This document shows, piece after piece, positions 20,738-32,279 of a DNA stretch of 64,000 nt. The notes beneath the pieces were generated by a model. The model was not told where the DNA came from and did no database searches. It saw only the letters and a program-made list of their open reading frames with translations. The stretch is from Ligustrum vulgare. Taxonomy: Eukaryota; Streptophyta; Magnoliopsida; Lamiales; Oleaceae. A program made the translations under genes and the position numbers. Location of the stretch: the NCBI GenBank assembly GCA_963555705.1, contig OY743169.1, positions 7,501-71,500 on the forward strand, read 5' to 3'. How positions within the stretch are numbered: the first letter of the stretch is position 1; the number at the start of each line of letters is the position of its first letter.

Positions 20738-21295
20738 GGCGTGGACAACCTTTGTGGCATTCCCCTATGTTGGTTCTTGTTTCCACATCGTAACGGGTCT
20801 AAGGTTTAATATACCTTAGGTTCTTGTGTTGTGAGGCTCGGATCTCCATGTTACCGTTCGTCAACAACCTGAATTCGGAACTTTCCTGACGTTCAAGCCA
20901 AACAAAGTTATGTTTGAACAGCTTCAAAGATCGAACGTGGAATGATTGAAGAAGGTTCAAAGCTAACTACTGTCAAAAATCAAGCTAAAGGGAAGCAGTA
21001 GGTCATTTACAGCCTTAACCAATGCATTCACGGCCGTAACTAAAGTAACACATTTTTGAACCCATAAGTCACTTACGACCATAAGTTGAATTTCACGGCC
21101 GTAAATAAAACCACCGCGCAGTCAAGCGATTAATAAAAGTTATATTGAGTTTTCTCTCCAAATATCGTTCTGGATTGAACACTTTCGAACTTATCAAGGA
21201 TTTAATCAAATCTTTGTGATGTTCACCAAATTGAACTTATCAAAGGCGTGAACAACCTTTGTGACATTCCCCCATGTTAGTTCTTATTTTCGCAT
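20738..21295 (+). repeat. C-family LTR sequence (fused LTR pieces), left arm
   Basis: This is the 3' end of one C LTR joined at about 20890-20900 to the start region of a second (GACGTTCAAGCCAAAC); the same junction exists in the right arm (about 42230). It carries decayed octamer pairs (about 21008-21110). It is joined near 21292 to the C internal leader, with the LTR end and PBS deleted. Confidence 0.7.
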
Positions 21296-21707
21296 CGTAA
21301 TGGACTCTAAATTCAGGTTTTCATTTTTATCCTAGTTTGATTTTTATCTGTTTACCATAGAGTCTGTCACATAAAAATCATTCATATCCTATTTTTTATA
21401 CATCTATTTTTCGTCCAAATTAGGACTCATTTTTTTCTCATATTGGTAGTCGAAATTTCGGATTTATTAAAAATAAAATATTTTTTAATTTTTTACATTT
21501 ATTCAAAAAATTCATCCAAAAAAAAATCTAAAATTCGTGAACCACTTTCTTAATTTTCCTTAAATTATTTATATTCCTTTCCTTCCAAGTCAAAATTAAA
21601 ATTCTCTCTTAGGCCTCATGTCAAAATATTCTATTCCGTTCCAAATGTCTAAGCTCGGAGAAAAATCAACATCTGGGAAAGATAACTAGCTATCTCATTT
21701 ACTTGCA

Positions 21708-22144
21708 ATGATGGAGAAACAATTTGAGGAGTGGGGTGAGAAATTGAAGGCAAAATGGGATGTAAAAATTCTTCAACTACGTAACGAATGTAGGCATGAT
21801 CATAAACCTAGGGTTAGGATTGGAGATGTACAAAAAATATTGAGGGATGGTGATTTGGGGTTAAAGGAGGAATTCAGGGAGATGGCAAAGACATTAATAT
21901 AGTTAGATGAGGAAATAAATGCATAAAGAGCAAGGAAAAGATTTGCTAAGTTACAAAAGGAAAAGAGGGAAAGAGAGACTGAGGCTAAATTACAAAAGGG
22001 TGAAAGTAAGAATGTGGTGGATTTACAAGTGGAGCATTGGGATAAGGGTGTTGAGAAGAAGCAAGGAGAATGCACAAATGTAGCAAATGCAATAAAGGAA
22101 ACTGAAAGCAACAAATGGGGGAAACAACAATCCCCAAACAACTA
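21708..22144 (+). pseudogene. C-element ORF, N-terminal part (left arm)
   Basis: The ATG at 21708 encodes a charged, coiled-coil-like protein (LKAKWDVKILQLRNECRHD, KPRVRIGDVQKIL); there is a TAG at 21900-21902 and another stop near 21924, then KLQKEKRERETEAKLQK and an acidic stretch. It resembles the N-terminal half of the 333-aa D1 protein (REAERKYLAKLRKKEEKR). It is cut at about 22145 by LINE-M. Function unknown. Confidence 0.5.
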
Positions 22145-22149
22145 ATGTA

Positions 22150-23997
22150 ATGTAAAAAAAGACAACTCTATGGTCCTCTGAAGCTAGGTAGTCCATATCT
22201 GTTAATCTGCACAAGTGCCCTAATGCGTCAAGGTAAGTCATGTGAACCAAACTCCTGATAGAAGCGCTGATCCCAACCCTCAAAAGCAAGTGAGTCTGCA
22301 ACCTGGTTACCCTCACTGTAGATGTGGAAGATAGTGTCACTGTCTAACTGAAGGATGTCTTTGATCTGTCTAAGAAGGTTCTGGATCATCCAAGGTCCTC
22401 CACCCCTAGTGATGCAATGAATTGCCACTGCAGAGTCTACCTCAACCCAAATAACGGTGATACCCAATCGACGAGCAAGAAGAACACCATCAAGAATAGC
22501 CCGCAGGTCAGCCTCCAGAATAAGGCAATTCGCATAGAATGCTGAGAATGCCCTGATACAATGTCCAGCATGGTCCCTGATGATACCCCCTCCACTAGTA
22601 GCTCCGTCCTTGACACATCCATCAGTGTTGAGCTTGAAGGGTCCCACTACTGGGGTGCACCAAATGACCATAATAGGAGGTGAGGGGATGTGGGGAGCAG
22701 CAAAATTACCAAAAAGAGGGGGAAATAGTCACATCCCTGCACCAATGTTGTGATCTAAGGAGTCGGCCAGTATGTAAGAATGAGAGCATCTAGTATACTC
22801 TCCAAATGATCCTCCTCGGCTCCATCCTAATACCCCTTTACTTTGAATCATTCCTCTCGGTCCATAGGAACCAAAATATAGCAAGAGGAATAATGGTCCG
22901 AATATGACCCAATCGAACAAAGCGTCCAGAATACCTCCATGGATGGAACCTGTAAAATATCTCCGAAGTGGCTCCAAACCTGATCAGAGATAGTGTTGCC
23001 TGCGAAAACATGCGTAAAAGTCTCTACCTGTGAACAACACTGACATCGGGATGCTAAGTGGCATCCAATACACCTCTGAATAAACGTGTCAACAGGGATG
23101 AGACCCTGCCATAATCTCCAGTGAAGAATGAGACCATAACAGGTAGGGTAGTACTCCACATCAGACGATAAGAATCCTGGGTCTGATGAGCCGTCCGAAC
23201 CAAATGCCAAGCTGACTTGGTAGCGAATCTACCATCAGAAGTATCCCTCCAAACAATCCGATCAGGAACGTCAACACATAAAGGAATCACCCCTATCTGT
23301 GCAGCCATTATTAGTGGAAGGACCTGAATAAGTCGATCACTATCCCATCCAGTGTCATCATCAAAAAAATCCTGCACAGTCGCCGATGAGTGATGTCTGT
23401 CTGGGAATAGTGCTACCAAGTTAGTATCACCCATCCAACAATAATGCCAAAAGAAAACCTGTCCTGCGCCGAGATGCCATGCAATGTGTGGCTTACTAAG
23501 TGACCCAACCCTCTTCAACCTATTCCAAGCTGGAGAAGCCTAGTGTGGAATAACAACAAGTATAGGGTGAGTCCACATGCAATAGTTTCCCAACATGAAG
23601 TGAACCCAAAAGGATCTCTGCAATCTAAAAAGCCATCATAGCTTCATGGAGAAAGTATCAACCATGTCCTGTAAAAGTCTGAAGCCAAGACCACCCTCAT
23701 CAGTAGGAAGGCATAAATCCTTCAATCTCCTCCAATGCAAGCGATAAGCACCCTCCTTTGAATCCCAAAGGAAGCGTGCAAATATGCTCTCTAGCTTTTT
23801 CAGTACAGCCTTAGGAGGTTGCATGATTTGAAGAAGGTGTAGTGGGAGAGAGTTGATGGCTGATCTAAGTAAAGTAATGCGTCCTCCTGGGGAAAGCAGC
23901 CGAGATGCCCAACCAGAAATCCTGCTCCTGACCTTCTAGATGAGCTCATCATAAAGCAACGTCCGCTTGTCCCCCTTATATAAAGGGACCTGTTCAC
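22150..23997 (-). pseudogene. LINE-M ORF2 fragment (left arm)
   Basis: Read on the minus strand: RT tail (ISGWASRLLSPGG-type near 23900), ARFLWDSKEGAYRLHWRRL, zf-RVT region, WHLGAGQVFFWHYCW, then an intact RNase H (22228-22671) with NTDGCVKDG (D), LILEADLRA (E), VEVDSAVAIH (D) and NQVADSLAFEG (D). The part upstream is broken by frameshifts and stops. The 5' half of ORF2 is absent, because the Athila-like LTR abuts it at 23998. Its 3' UTR ends at about 22145 in C-element sequence. Confidence 0.75.
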
Positions 23998-25434
23998 TGA
24001 TATCTCGCAATACGAAATATCACCCGCAAGTGCACGGATCGTGAAGAGTAGTTAAAATTGACCTAAGAGTCCGGATTATCGTCCCACGGAGACTGTTTAC
24101 TAATTACTAAAATGTTTAAATTCTTATCCTTATTTGAACCAATAAATCAATTTGGATTGTTTGAAAACTAATATTTATAACCGTGACTAAAAGATTAAAC
24201 CTTTTCACGAGATTGAGATTTCACGATTGCTGACTGTTTTTCAATATGGTTGAATGAAGTTGGGATTCACGGGTTCACCTAACCAATTAAATCAATTCCT
24301 ATTCCAGATTTTATTTTCTAAATATGTGTTCGATCGAATTCACTAAATTAAATTGAAATTCCTCTCTCGAGTTTAAATCAATTCTACCTAAATAAGTCAA
24401 CCTTGTATCTCTACAGCGGTTCTGAATATTCCTTATCTAAATGCATTACATGCAAGAATTCACACATGATCGCACTAATCACAAGAGTATATCTCTATCT
24501 CTCGTTCAATTAACGAATTTATTTCCTAGATCTGTGTTATTAACTCACCTCTCAGATTATGAAAATAACACATTAGATCATGAAAGAGTGGCCAGTTCAG
24601 TCACGCATTAAACGCAATAATGAATCAACACATGCATTGAGGCGTTAAAACAAGGAATATGGAATTAAAGTAATTGACAGGCTACATCGTGATTCCAAAC
24701 GTTAAGATTAGTTACACATAACGAACGAATAATAAAAACAATCTAAATCAAAATTAAACATGTTGGAATTTATGAAATTAACAATAAGAAAAGAAGTCTT
24801 GCACCAAGAATCGAGTTCTCGTGTTAAGCTCCTAAATTCTCCTGCTTTTCCTTGCTTGAATCTCTTACAAATTTGATGTCGAATTGCCAAGAATTCTCTA
24901 GTATTAAGCTCTGCAAAAGTGCTCCTCTTGTTGCCTCTCGCCTCTCCCTCTAACTTAGGTTAAAATCCCGAGTATATTATGTTAAAATCGCGCACAAAAG
25001 CCTAAAACAGGCCCAGTCGGAAGCCCACACGATGGCGTGGTAGGGGTGATAGCGATCGCGTGACTGACCTATTATTCGTTCTGCATAAATTTTATCGCCT
25101 ATGTCGCGATCACTGCAATGGAATGGTCGCGATCGCGACGTAGAGTTTTTGACGTGATTCTCCATCTTTTCCTTGGCTTTCAAGTTAGTCCTCTAGTTTT
25201 ATTTGCAACGTGTATCCCCAACTTTTGATTTGATCAATTTGACCCCAGAACTTCTGTTTCTCTTCAATTTTTCTACTTTTGACCTTTATTTCCCGCAATT
25301 GCTTCCTTGTTCCTCTTTTTGACTAAAATCTGAAATAACAACAATTAAACACAATTTAGGTAGAATAAATTCATAAAACACAATGATATTTTCTTGTTTT
25401 GGTATATCCCCAAGCGTATAAAATACACTTATCA
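23998..25434 (-). repeat. Athila/Tat-like LTR, 1437 bp (left arm)
   Basis: On the minus strand it starts TGATAAGTGTATTTTATACGC and ends GTGCACTTGCGGGTGATATTTC...GATATCA. The 'GTGGGACGATAATCCGG ... GTGCACTTGCGG' ending is typical of Athila/Tat LTRs. It is preceded on that strand by a purine-rich stretch (TTTAGGGGTATT). The exact twin is at 37347-38783. Confidence 0.75.
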
Positions 25435-26797
25435 AATACCCCTAAACTAGAATTATTGTTCGTCCTGGAACAATGGACAATAAACTACAAAATCAAATAG
25501 ACAAGAGATAAAATATTTTTTTGTTATGCCAACATGCTTACCATATGTCTCCATAGTCCAAATCAATTTATGCGTTAAGCAAACTTCATGAACAACAATG
25601 CAAAATAATTTCTAGTTACATCATGCCAGAGTTTCATGTGTGTGTGTGAATAGCCAATGTCAAACGCATACTCATGCAAAAGATATACTCAACACTGTGT
25701 GGCTCATTATCCAGAATCCAGCTCGAATCCCATGTGGTCAATCTATGAAATCTAATGAAATTCCTTTCAGCGCTCATGGATGATCACCACTTTTTGCTTT
25801 TCTCTCACATATCCCGGGTTTCTATCTATGTGGGTTCTAAAAAATATTCTTTGCTTTTTCCACACAAGGTAGTCAGAATAAGAAATATGCGTGCATAACA
25901 AATCAAAAGAAAGCAGTTCCCAATTCTACAACCTCAACCACCACAGCTCAGTCAACTAAGATTATACCATGCAATAATATTATCATTTTTTTTGGACGAC
26001 TTTTTTGTTTAATGTCCCTGTCTTTTACCATCTTTGTGCAGAACTTTTCATACTGGCTTTCTATATGACCTTGTAGATGGCTTTCAGATCGGTAACTCCC
26101 AAACCAGTTGGCTTTAGGGTACCAGGTTCAAAGAACCCTCAGACGTACTTGCCCGAGTCATAAAGGTTTAAACAGAAAAGTTAAAGATGTTATAATGTCT
26201 TATGTGTAAGTCCACTCTCCGTACTGTCTTTCTAATTGACCCCTGTAGCGAGCTTTAGGTCGATGACTCCCAAGCCAGTTGGATTTAGGGCACCAGGTTT
26301 GAAGGACCCCTCGGACTTACTCGAGTAAAAAGGAATTTGAAGAGCAGAATAAGACCTTCAACATTTTTCTGTTTTTATGCTGGAAATGGTTTATAGCAGT
26401 TGATCAAACTGTAATGACTAAAGTGAAAAATCAAGAACTACAGACCTCCAACCCGTCAATACACACAAATTCCAACCATTTTACCCCCAAACTTGCCTTT
26501 TAAAATGATTGGTTCTAATTTGGGGGTGGAATATCTTATGATCTAAGTTCAGGAATTTTCAAGTCATTTCTAAGTTCAAATTGCATAAACTCTGCCCCAC
26601 TTGTATTAACCAAAATCCCTTGCACAAGCGACTATCTAACACTGACTATGTGCGCAATGAATATGAATATAGCAAAACATAACTAGTTCAAAATAAGTTC
26701 ATGCTTTCATGTTGTCCAATTTTCAAGCCTAAGCACAAATTGATTCAAGCTATATCCTAGTCAATAAGTAAGTCAACACAATTTTTAAATTTAAACA

Positions 26798-26838
<41 letters not shown>

Positions 26839-27117
26839 CGTTTGACATCAAATAAAGGACCAAGTGGTTGCATTGATTACTAGGGGTTGAAGATGTACAA
26901 AATATCAATTAATACAGGCCCATATGATCAAAAGTAAATACAACTACCCCTAAACTTAAAAATTACATTGCCCTCAATGAAACAATAAAACATGGAAGAA
27001 TAAAAAATGGAAGGCAAGGTAAAAAAGAAAAAGATCAGGAACTTCCTAGGGGCAGGTCCGGCTGCTGTGGCTGAGATGGTCATGCGGCGTCCGTATCCAA
27101 TCTTCCTTCTATCCTCT
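25435..27117 (-). other. Athila-like 3' internal region, no gene
   Basis: 1.7 kb between the transposon-protein ORF and the 3' LTR on the minus strand. It has a T-run at about 26802-26835 and two related blocks around CCAGTTGG...GGGTACCAGGTT (about 26100 and 26270), a local duplication. No coding sequence was seen. Confidence 0.6.
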
Positions 27118-28341
27118 TCAATCTCGCTTCAATACTCTTAGCTCTCCTTTCGATCCCCTCCAATCGGCTCTCAATGGAGAAGAGCTGGCTTGCACCCGTG
27201 AGATCTGACCGGTGAATTCTGTCATAGTATGTCGCATGATGCGCTGCTCCCCAGCGATGTTAGCTTGAACCAGACGGCCAAGTTGTTGTTCTAGAATTTC
27301 CAGCTGCCTGTGCTGTGCTGCTTCAGCTTCCCTCCTCATGTTGACTGTGCGTGTCAAGTCAGTTAACTCCAATAGCATCTTCCGTAGGAGTCTCTCATCA
27401 CCAGGAGGAGCCGGTATATGTGCTGGTGCGGCTGGTCCCCCTGGATCTGCTGGTGCCTCTGCGTCAACTGATGCATCAGGGACAACTGGGGCTAGTGGAG
27501 GAGCAGGTGGGCCTCTAGGCACCCTAGGCCTTGTGCTCTCTCGAGTACGTCTGCTGATAATCGCTCCGAGAGGCACAGGCTCTTCATGGGGCAATAGCTC
27601 AACTCCCTCGGCCACACAAATAGCACTGATCAGTTTAGGGAACATAATCTGGAAGCCTGTGTCCAGCTGGGAGGAAAGTGTAAGAATGAAACAAAAAATA
27701 TGTCTCCCCAAGTCCAACTTGCGTCCCCTAGCCAGATGATGAATCATACGAGCCCGGTCTTCATTGAATTCTGTCCTGTGTGATGTGGGATCAATGTTGT
27801 GGCACATGAAGATGTGTAGAATCCTGATACTCTCAGTGAGCTCCCCATGTTCAAAGCGTCCCGGCTTCTCTAATTTCACATTCGGCCGGCCGTATAAAAA
27901 GCTCGTGATCATATCTATATCCAAAGCAACCGGGATCTGCTCAATCCCCTCTCTTGTTAGCTCCAGAACTCTCTCAATGATGGCAGGAGAGAAACGGATC
28001 CATTTACCCCACACCCATGTCTTATATCTGTGAGGTGCACCGTCAGTTTCAATAGCATGGTTGAAATTGGTGAGAAATTCTTTGACCAATAATGGGTAGG
28101 GCTTGTGTGGAGTGCCGACCAATTTATGCCAACCCGCTAATATCACTTCACGTTCACTCCAATTTTTCTTCCCCCTGAGCAGGACCTCATATCTGTGCAG
28201 TTCCTCGCTGCCCAGAAACCTTTGAATATTTCCTATTTCCCCCTGATCGGCTTCCGGATCCTTAAACGAGGTACCTCTTTTCCGCTTAGAGGTACCATCC
28301 TTTCCCTTCCCTTTCTGTGCAGTTGTGGCCTTCAGAGGCAT
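27118..28341 (-). CDS. Putative plant transposon protein (PF20167-like) of Athila/Tat element
   Basis: An intact minus-strand ORF of about 407 aa from the ATG at 28341 (MPLKATTAQKGKGKDG); the open frame continues a little upstream, but a CTATAG acceptor-like site lies just before this ATG. It has a basic N-terminus and a conserved core (VREF-like LVKEFLTNF, VWGKWIRFSPAIIERVL, LYGRPNVKLEKPGRFEHG, DPTSHRTEFNEDRARMIHHL), then a Pro/Ala-rich linker and a coiled-coil tail (LTRTVNMRREAEAAQHRQLE). This family sits between pol and the 3' LTR in Athila/Tat elements, where its role is unknown. Pol is missing; E1 sequence joins at about 28430. The twin on the right arm is broken. Confidence 0.65.
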   Translation of the reverse strand: MPLKATTAQKGKGKDGTSKRKRGTSFKDPEADQGEIGNIQRFLGSEELHRYEVLLRGKKNWSEREVILAGWHKLVGTPHKPYPLLVKEFLTNFNHAIETDGAPHRYKTWVWGKWIRFSPAIIERVLELTREGIEQIPVALDIDMITSFLYGRPNVKLEKPGRFEHGELTESIRILHIFMCHNIDPTSHRTEFNEDRARMIHHLARGRKLDLGRHIFCFILTLSSQLDTGFQIMFPKLISAICVAEGVELLPHEEPVPLGAIISRRTRESTRPRVPRGPPAPPLAPVVPDASVDAEAPADPGGPAAPAHIPAPPGDERLLRKMLLELTDLTRTVNMRREAEAAQHRQLEILEQQLGRLVQANIAGEQRIMRHTMTEFTGQISRVQASSSPLRADWRGSKGELRVLKRD

Positions 28342-28574
28342 ATTTGTACCTATAGAGAACAAACTCATCATTAGAACCAATAAGAGAGTGGGAAAATACA
28401 AGAATAATGCTCAAACCCCCAAAAATGAAGAACGAAGAAAAACACTTTTGAATTTTTGGGACTGACTCTTATGGATCAAAATGAAAAAAATTATGACTGA
28501 CACGAAGAACGCGAAGAACACGAAAAAATCAAGAAACGCAAGAATCTGAAATAGATCCAAGCTTTGATACCAGA

Positions 28575-29566
28575 TGACGCGATCCCGGTCGGGGAACCTC
28601 GTCGAACACGCGGAATAACGACAATTAAACCTAGGAAAGATCTAAATCAGATCGACACAAGACAAACAACGAAAAATAAGGATAGAATGACGGTAAAGCC
28701 TTGACCCGACAATCACGACGCAATTTATGGCGATGCGGATTGAAGAACCAAGATTGGTGAATGCCACAAGGACTTGTCAATTTCCTTGATAAGTATCGAA
28801 TTTGGAAACGCCACAAATATTCTCGCGAATATTTGATAAGTACAACACCACAAATATTTCCACAATATTTGATAGGTCAGATTTGTTCTTGAAGTTTACA
28901 AAAGGGACTCCTCAACCTTTCAATTGGAGAAAACTCTCTCAACTATATTAATCTCAAAATCAATCTTAACTGTTTTTACAATGAATGTAAAGCGATATAA
29001 ATAAGCAAAATAACCTAGCATCTAATTTACTCAAAATAGACTTCTAATTAAACTAAAATACTAAACTAGGAAAATAACCAAAAATTAAAAAAAGGAAATA
29101 AAATAATTAAAAATTCGCAAAATCTGGCCCGCTCCTCATTTACGGCCGTGAAGAATACCTTTACGGCCGTAAATCCTTCTCTGGTCCAAAATTGTTTTAT
29201 GAGTTACGGCCGTGACGAATTTCTTACGACCGTGAAGTTTCCCTTTTTTGAACGTTACGGCCGTAACTTCCAGGCTTACGGCCGTAAGCCTCCTTCTGCA
29301 GAAAATCTTCATTTTTCCTCGTTAATTGATTACGGCCGTGATTGTAAGATTTACAGCCGTGAATACATGGGTTACGGCCGTGAAGGTCATCCATTACGGC
29401 CGTAATGGAATTTCTGCATAAATAATTTCTTTTACTCGATTCGGCTCGATCCGTCCCTCTTCTCGGCTCGACCCCAACACTGAACTTGCTCCGTTTTGCA
29501 CGTAGATCACTATCATATTGTCGATGGCTCGACTTTACCCTTCGATGCCTGGTCCGGATCACATCA
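28575..29566 (-). repeat. E1 LTR (downstream copy), 992 bp
   Basis: It begins TGATGTGATCCGGACC and ends GATCGCGTCA on the minus strand. It carries octamers at 29142, 29163, 29206, 29226, 29257, 29278, 29332, 29353, 29374 and 29395, some with one change. It is followed on minus by PBS-like TGGTATCAAAGCTTGG (28557-28572, one change from consensus). Confidence 0.88.
29140..29402. promoter_or_regulatory. 21-bp-phased ACGGCCGT array in E1 LTR
   Basis: Ten octamers (eight perfect or near-perfect), with spacings of 21, 20, 21 and then 21, 21, 21 within clusters. The same array is in the other E1 LTR at about 31812-32075. Confidence 0.65.
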
Positions 29567-29691
29567 TACTCCCTCTCTTGAAAAGGATTCGACCTCGAAT
29601 CCATTTTTGGTCGGCTTTTCAAATTCCTCCTGCTTTCCTGGGCTCGGTGATCATTTTTATGCCTCGTGCGATCCTTTAGACTTTTGGACTG

Positions 29692-30980
29692 CTAATTTTT
29701 GCCAACAAGTTTCTTTCCTATTTTAAGCTCATGGTTTGACTTCGGTACCTGTAAAACAGAATTTAAAGAACTGGGGAGGGGTGTGTTAGCGTGAGTAAGT
29801 GCAAATAGACTCATTTTTGTGGTAGACTCTCTTTTCTTTTGATTTTTGCACTCAGTCTCTCCTTTTTCTGAGGTTTGAACCTCAACCCTCTTTTCTTTAC
29901 TTTTCACTCCCTCTCCTTTTTCTGAGGTCGTGGCCTCAACGCTCTTATTTTTAATTTCCACTCCCTCTCCTTTTTCTGAGGTCGTGGCCTCAACTCTCTT
30001 ATTTTTCCCCTCGAACTCACTCTTCACTTTCAATTGATCTTTCAGGGCTTCAGTTGGAGATAGTGGCATTAGAGTAAACTTTTTCCCCCCTTTTACCAAG
30101 CTGTATCTATTCGTATACCCATCATGTAGCACAGCCCTTTCATGTTGCCAAGGTCTCCCCAACAGTATATGACTAATTTGCATTGGCACCACATTACAAA
30201 TTACCTCATCCGAATACCCACCCAAAGAAAACGCCACTAAAGCCTGTCTCTTCACCTTAACTTCCCCTGACTCAGTCAACCATTTTAATTTAAAGGCGTT
30301 GGATGTTTCGTTAAAGGTAAGCCTAATTTTTCCACCAACATTGTACTAACTACATTAGTACAACTTCCCCCGTCAATCACCAAGCTACAAACTTTTTTAT
30401 CCACTAAGCATCTAGTGCGAAAAATATTATCCCTATGCCCATCCACATTTTCCAAAACATTCGCCTTACGCTTAGTGCTAAGAACATGCCTATCAGTAAT
30501 TGACTCATCCACCACAACATTTTTAGCCCCTTCACTATCACACCTAACCTTTTTATGTGGACAATCAAGTGCAATGTGACCCCGTTCCAAACATTTAAAG
30601 CACTTAACATTTTTACCCTTGAGAGGCTTGGAATCAGAATTATTTTTACCTTTGGTTGTCGGTTCCTCCCTCCTTTTGTGAACATGATCACTACTCTCCC
30701 GTTTTGATGTCTCTTTTTGCTTCAATGTCCTTTCACCCATCCCATCTCCGTACCTAGCATGACTTTCACGCTTACTACTCCTCCTAGCCATAGAGTTCGC
30801 CCGCGATTGCTCCTTTTTCAATTGGGCAATCATCGCATCTCTTTTATCCATCCTAGCCATTACCTTCTTAAATTTTGCCTGCATCTCTGCCAATAATTCA
30901 AAACCCTGCTCCAATATCCTATCCCCTCTTTCGGGCCATTTGTTGTTACCCATTGACGAATATCTCTCCCCGCGAGACAT
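29692..30980 (-). pseudogene. E1 gag (shortened) and protease
   Basis: The minus ORF begins MSRGERYSSM (30980 down to 30285): a coiled N-terminus (ILEQGFELLAEMQAKFKKVM), a charged linker, a zinc knuckle CFKCLERGHIALDC, then without a stop protease (VIDGGSCTNVVSTML). The Retrotrans_gag core found in A and F is missing. A 2-bp type frameshift near 30282 leads to the second frame (30279-29692) with HILLGRPWQHERAV and three SEKGE repeats. At about 29750 it reaches a splice-acceptor-like TTTTACAG, after which RT is replaced by a short unknown stretch and the conserved DSRSNPFQE tail. It would need a helper for RT and integrase. Confidence 0.75.
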
Positions 30981-31225
30981 GGAAATTTGGAATATGGAAA
31001 AAAAATGAAATTTTTCGATTTTTTTTTTAATCTGCCAGAGAATTGGACTATGAGTATGGCAGAAAAAACGGAACTGAATTTGGACGAAAAACGAAGAAGA
31101 AAAACACTTTTGAATTTTTGGGACTGACTCTTATGGATCAAAATGAAAAAAATTATGACTGACACGAAGAACGCGAAGAACACAAAAAAATCAAGAAAAA
31201 CAAGAAACTCAAGAATCTGAAATAG

Positions 31226-31241
31226 ATCCAAGCTCTGATAC
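31226..31241 (-). other. E1 primer binding site
   Basis: TGGTATCAGAGCTTGG on the minus strand, two bases inside the LTR end. Confidence 0.85.
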
Positions 31242-31245
31242 CAGA

Positions 31246-32238
31246 TGACGCGATCCCGATCGGGGAATCTCGTCAAACACGCGGAATAACGACAATTAAA
31301 ACCTAGGAAAGATCTAAATCAGATCGACACAAGACAAACAACGAAAAATAAGGATAGAATGACGGTAAAGCCTTGACCCGACAATCACGACGCAATTTAT
31401 GGCGATGCGGATTGAAGAACCAAGATTGGTGAACGCCACAAGGACTTGTCAATTTCCTTGATAAGTATCGAATTTGGAAACGCCACAAATATTCTCGCGA
31501 ATATTTGATAAGTACAACGCCACAAATATTTCCACAATATTTGATAGGTCGGATTTGTTCTTGAAGAACACAAAAGGGACTCCTCAATCTTTCAATTGGA
31601 GAAAACTCTCTCAACTATATTAATCTCAAAATCAATCTTAACTTTTTTTACAATGAATGTAAAGCGATATAAATAAGCAAAATAACCTAGCATCTAATTT
31701 ACTCAAAATAGACTTCTAATTAAACTAAAATACTAAACTAGGAAAATAACCAAAAATTAAAAAAAACAAATAAAATAATTAAAAATCCGCAAAATCTGGC
31801 CCGCTCCTCATTTACGGCCGTGAAGAATACCTTTACGGCCGTAAAGCCTTCTCTGGTCCAAAATTCTTTTATGAGTTACGGCCGTGACGAATTTCTTATG
31901 GCCGTGAAGTTTCCCTTTTTTGAACTTTACGGCCGTAACTTCCAAGCTTACGGCCGTAAGCCTCCTTCTGCAGAAAATCTTCATTTTTCCTCGTTAATTG
32001 ATTACGGCCGTGATTGTAAGATTTACGGCCGTGAATACATGGGTTACGGCCGTGAAGGTCATCCATTACGGCCGTAATGGAATTTCTGCATAAATAATAT
32101 CTTTTACTCGATTCGGCTCGATCCGTCCCTCTTCTCGGCTCGACCCCAACACGGAACTTGCTCTGTTTTGCACGTAGATCACTATCATATTGTCGATGGC
32201 TCGACTTTACCCTTCGATGCCTGGTCCGGATCACGTCA
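31246..32238 (-). repeat. E1 LTR (upstream copy), 993 bp
   Basis: It begins TGACGTGATCCGG at 32238 and ends GATCGCGTCA at 31246 on the minus strand. It is closely similar to the other E1 LTR. Confidence 0.88.
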
Positions 32239-32279
32239 CTTACGGTGCACCTCACAGATATAAGACATGGGTGCGGGGT

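Larger units (their letters stand above)
20738..28043 (+). repeat. Large inverted repeat, left arm
   Basis: The arm matches the reverse complement of 32239-42390 (with D1 removed): C LTR, C ORF, LINE-M, Athila-like LTR, and transposon-protein ORF appear in mirrored order. The arms are similar at roughly 95% by eye, with indels (about 530 bp near 26590-27130 is present only here; about 200 bp near 21292 is present only on the right). Confidence 0.85.
28430..32238 (-). mobile_element. E1: gag-protease LTR element, tandem LTR arrangement
   Basis: Read on the minus strand: LTR (32238-31246), PBS, leader, gag/PR, PPT, LTR (29566-28575), then a second PBS and about 145 bp of leader that stops at about 28430. 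Both LTRs are followed by a PBS, so this is LTR-int-LTR-int(partial), the outcome of unequal recombination. RT, RNase H and integrase are absent. No TSD can be found because one end is lost. The right end abuts the right inverted-repeat arm. Confidence 0.8.

Noticed and set aside
27118..28401. Host gene encoding a proline-rich protein
   Set aside because: The position before a 3' LTR, the PF20167-like core and a decayed mirror copy point to an Athila/Tat element ORF.
29224..29622. YGRK/HGRN repeats as a functional nuclear-localisation or cell-penetrating peptide
   Set aside because: They are the translation of the ACGGCCGT array; resemblance to basic transport peptides is only in a four-residue word.
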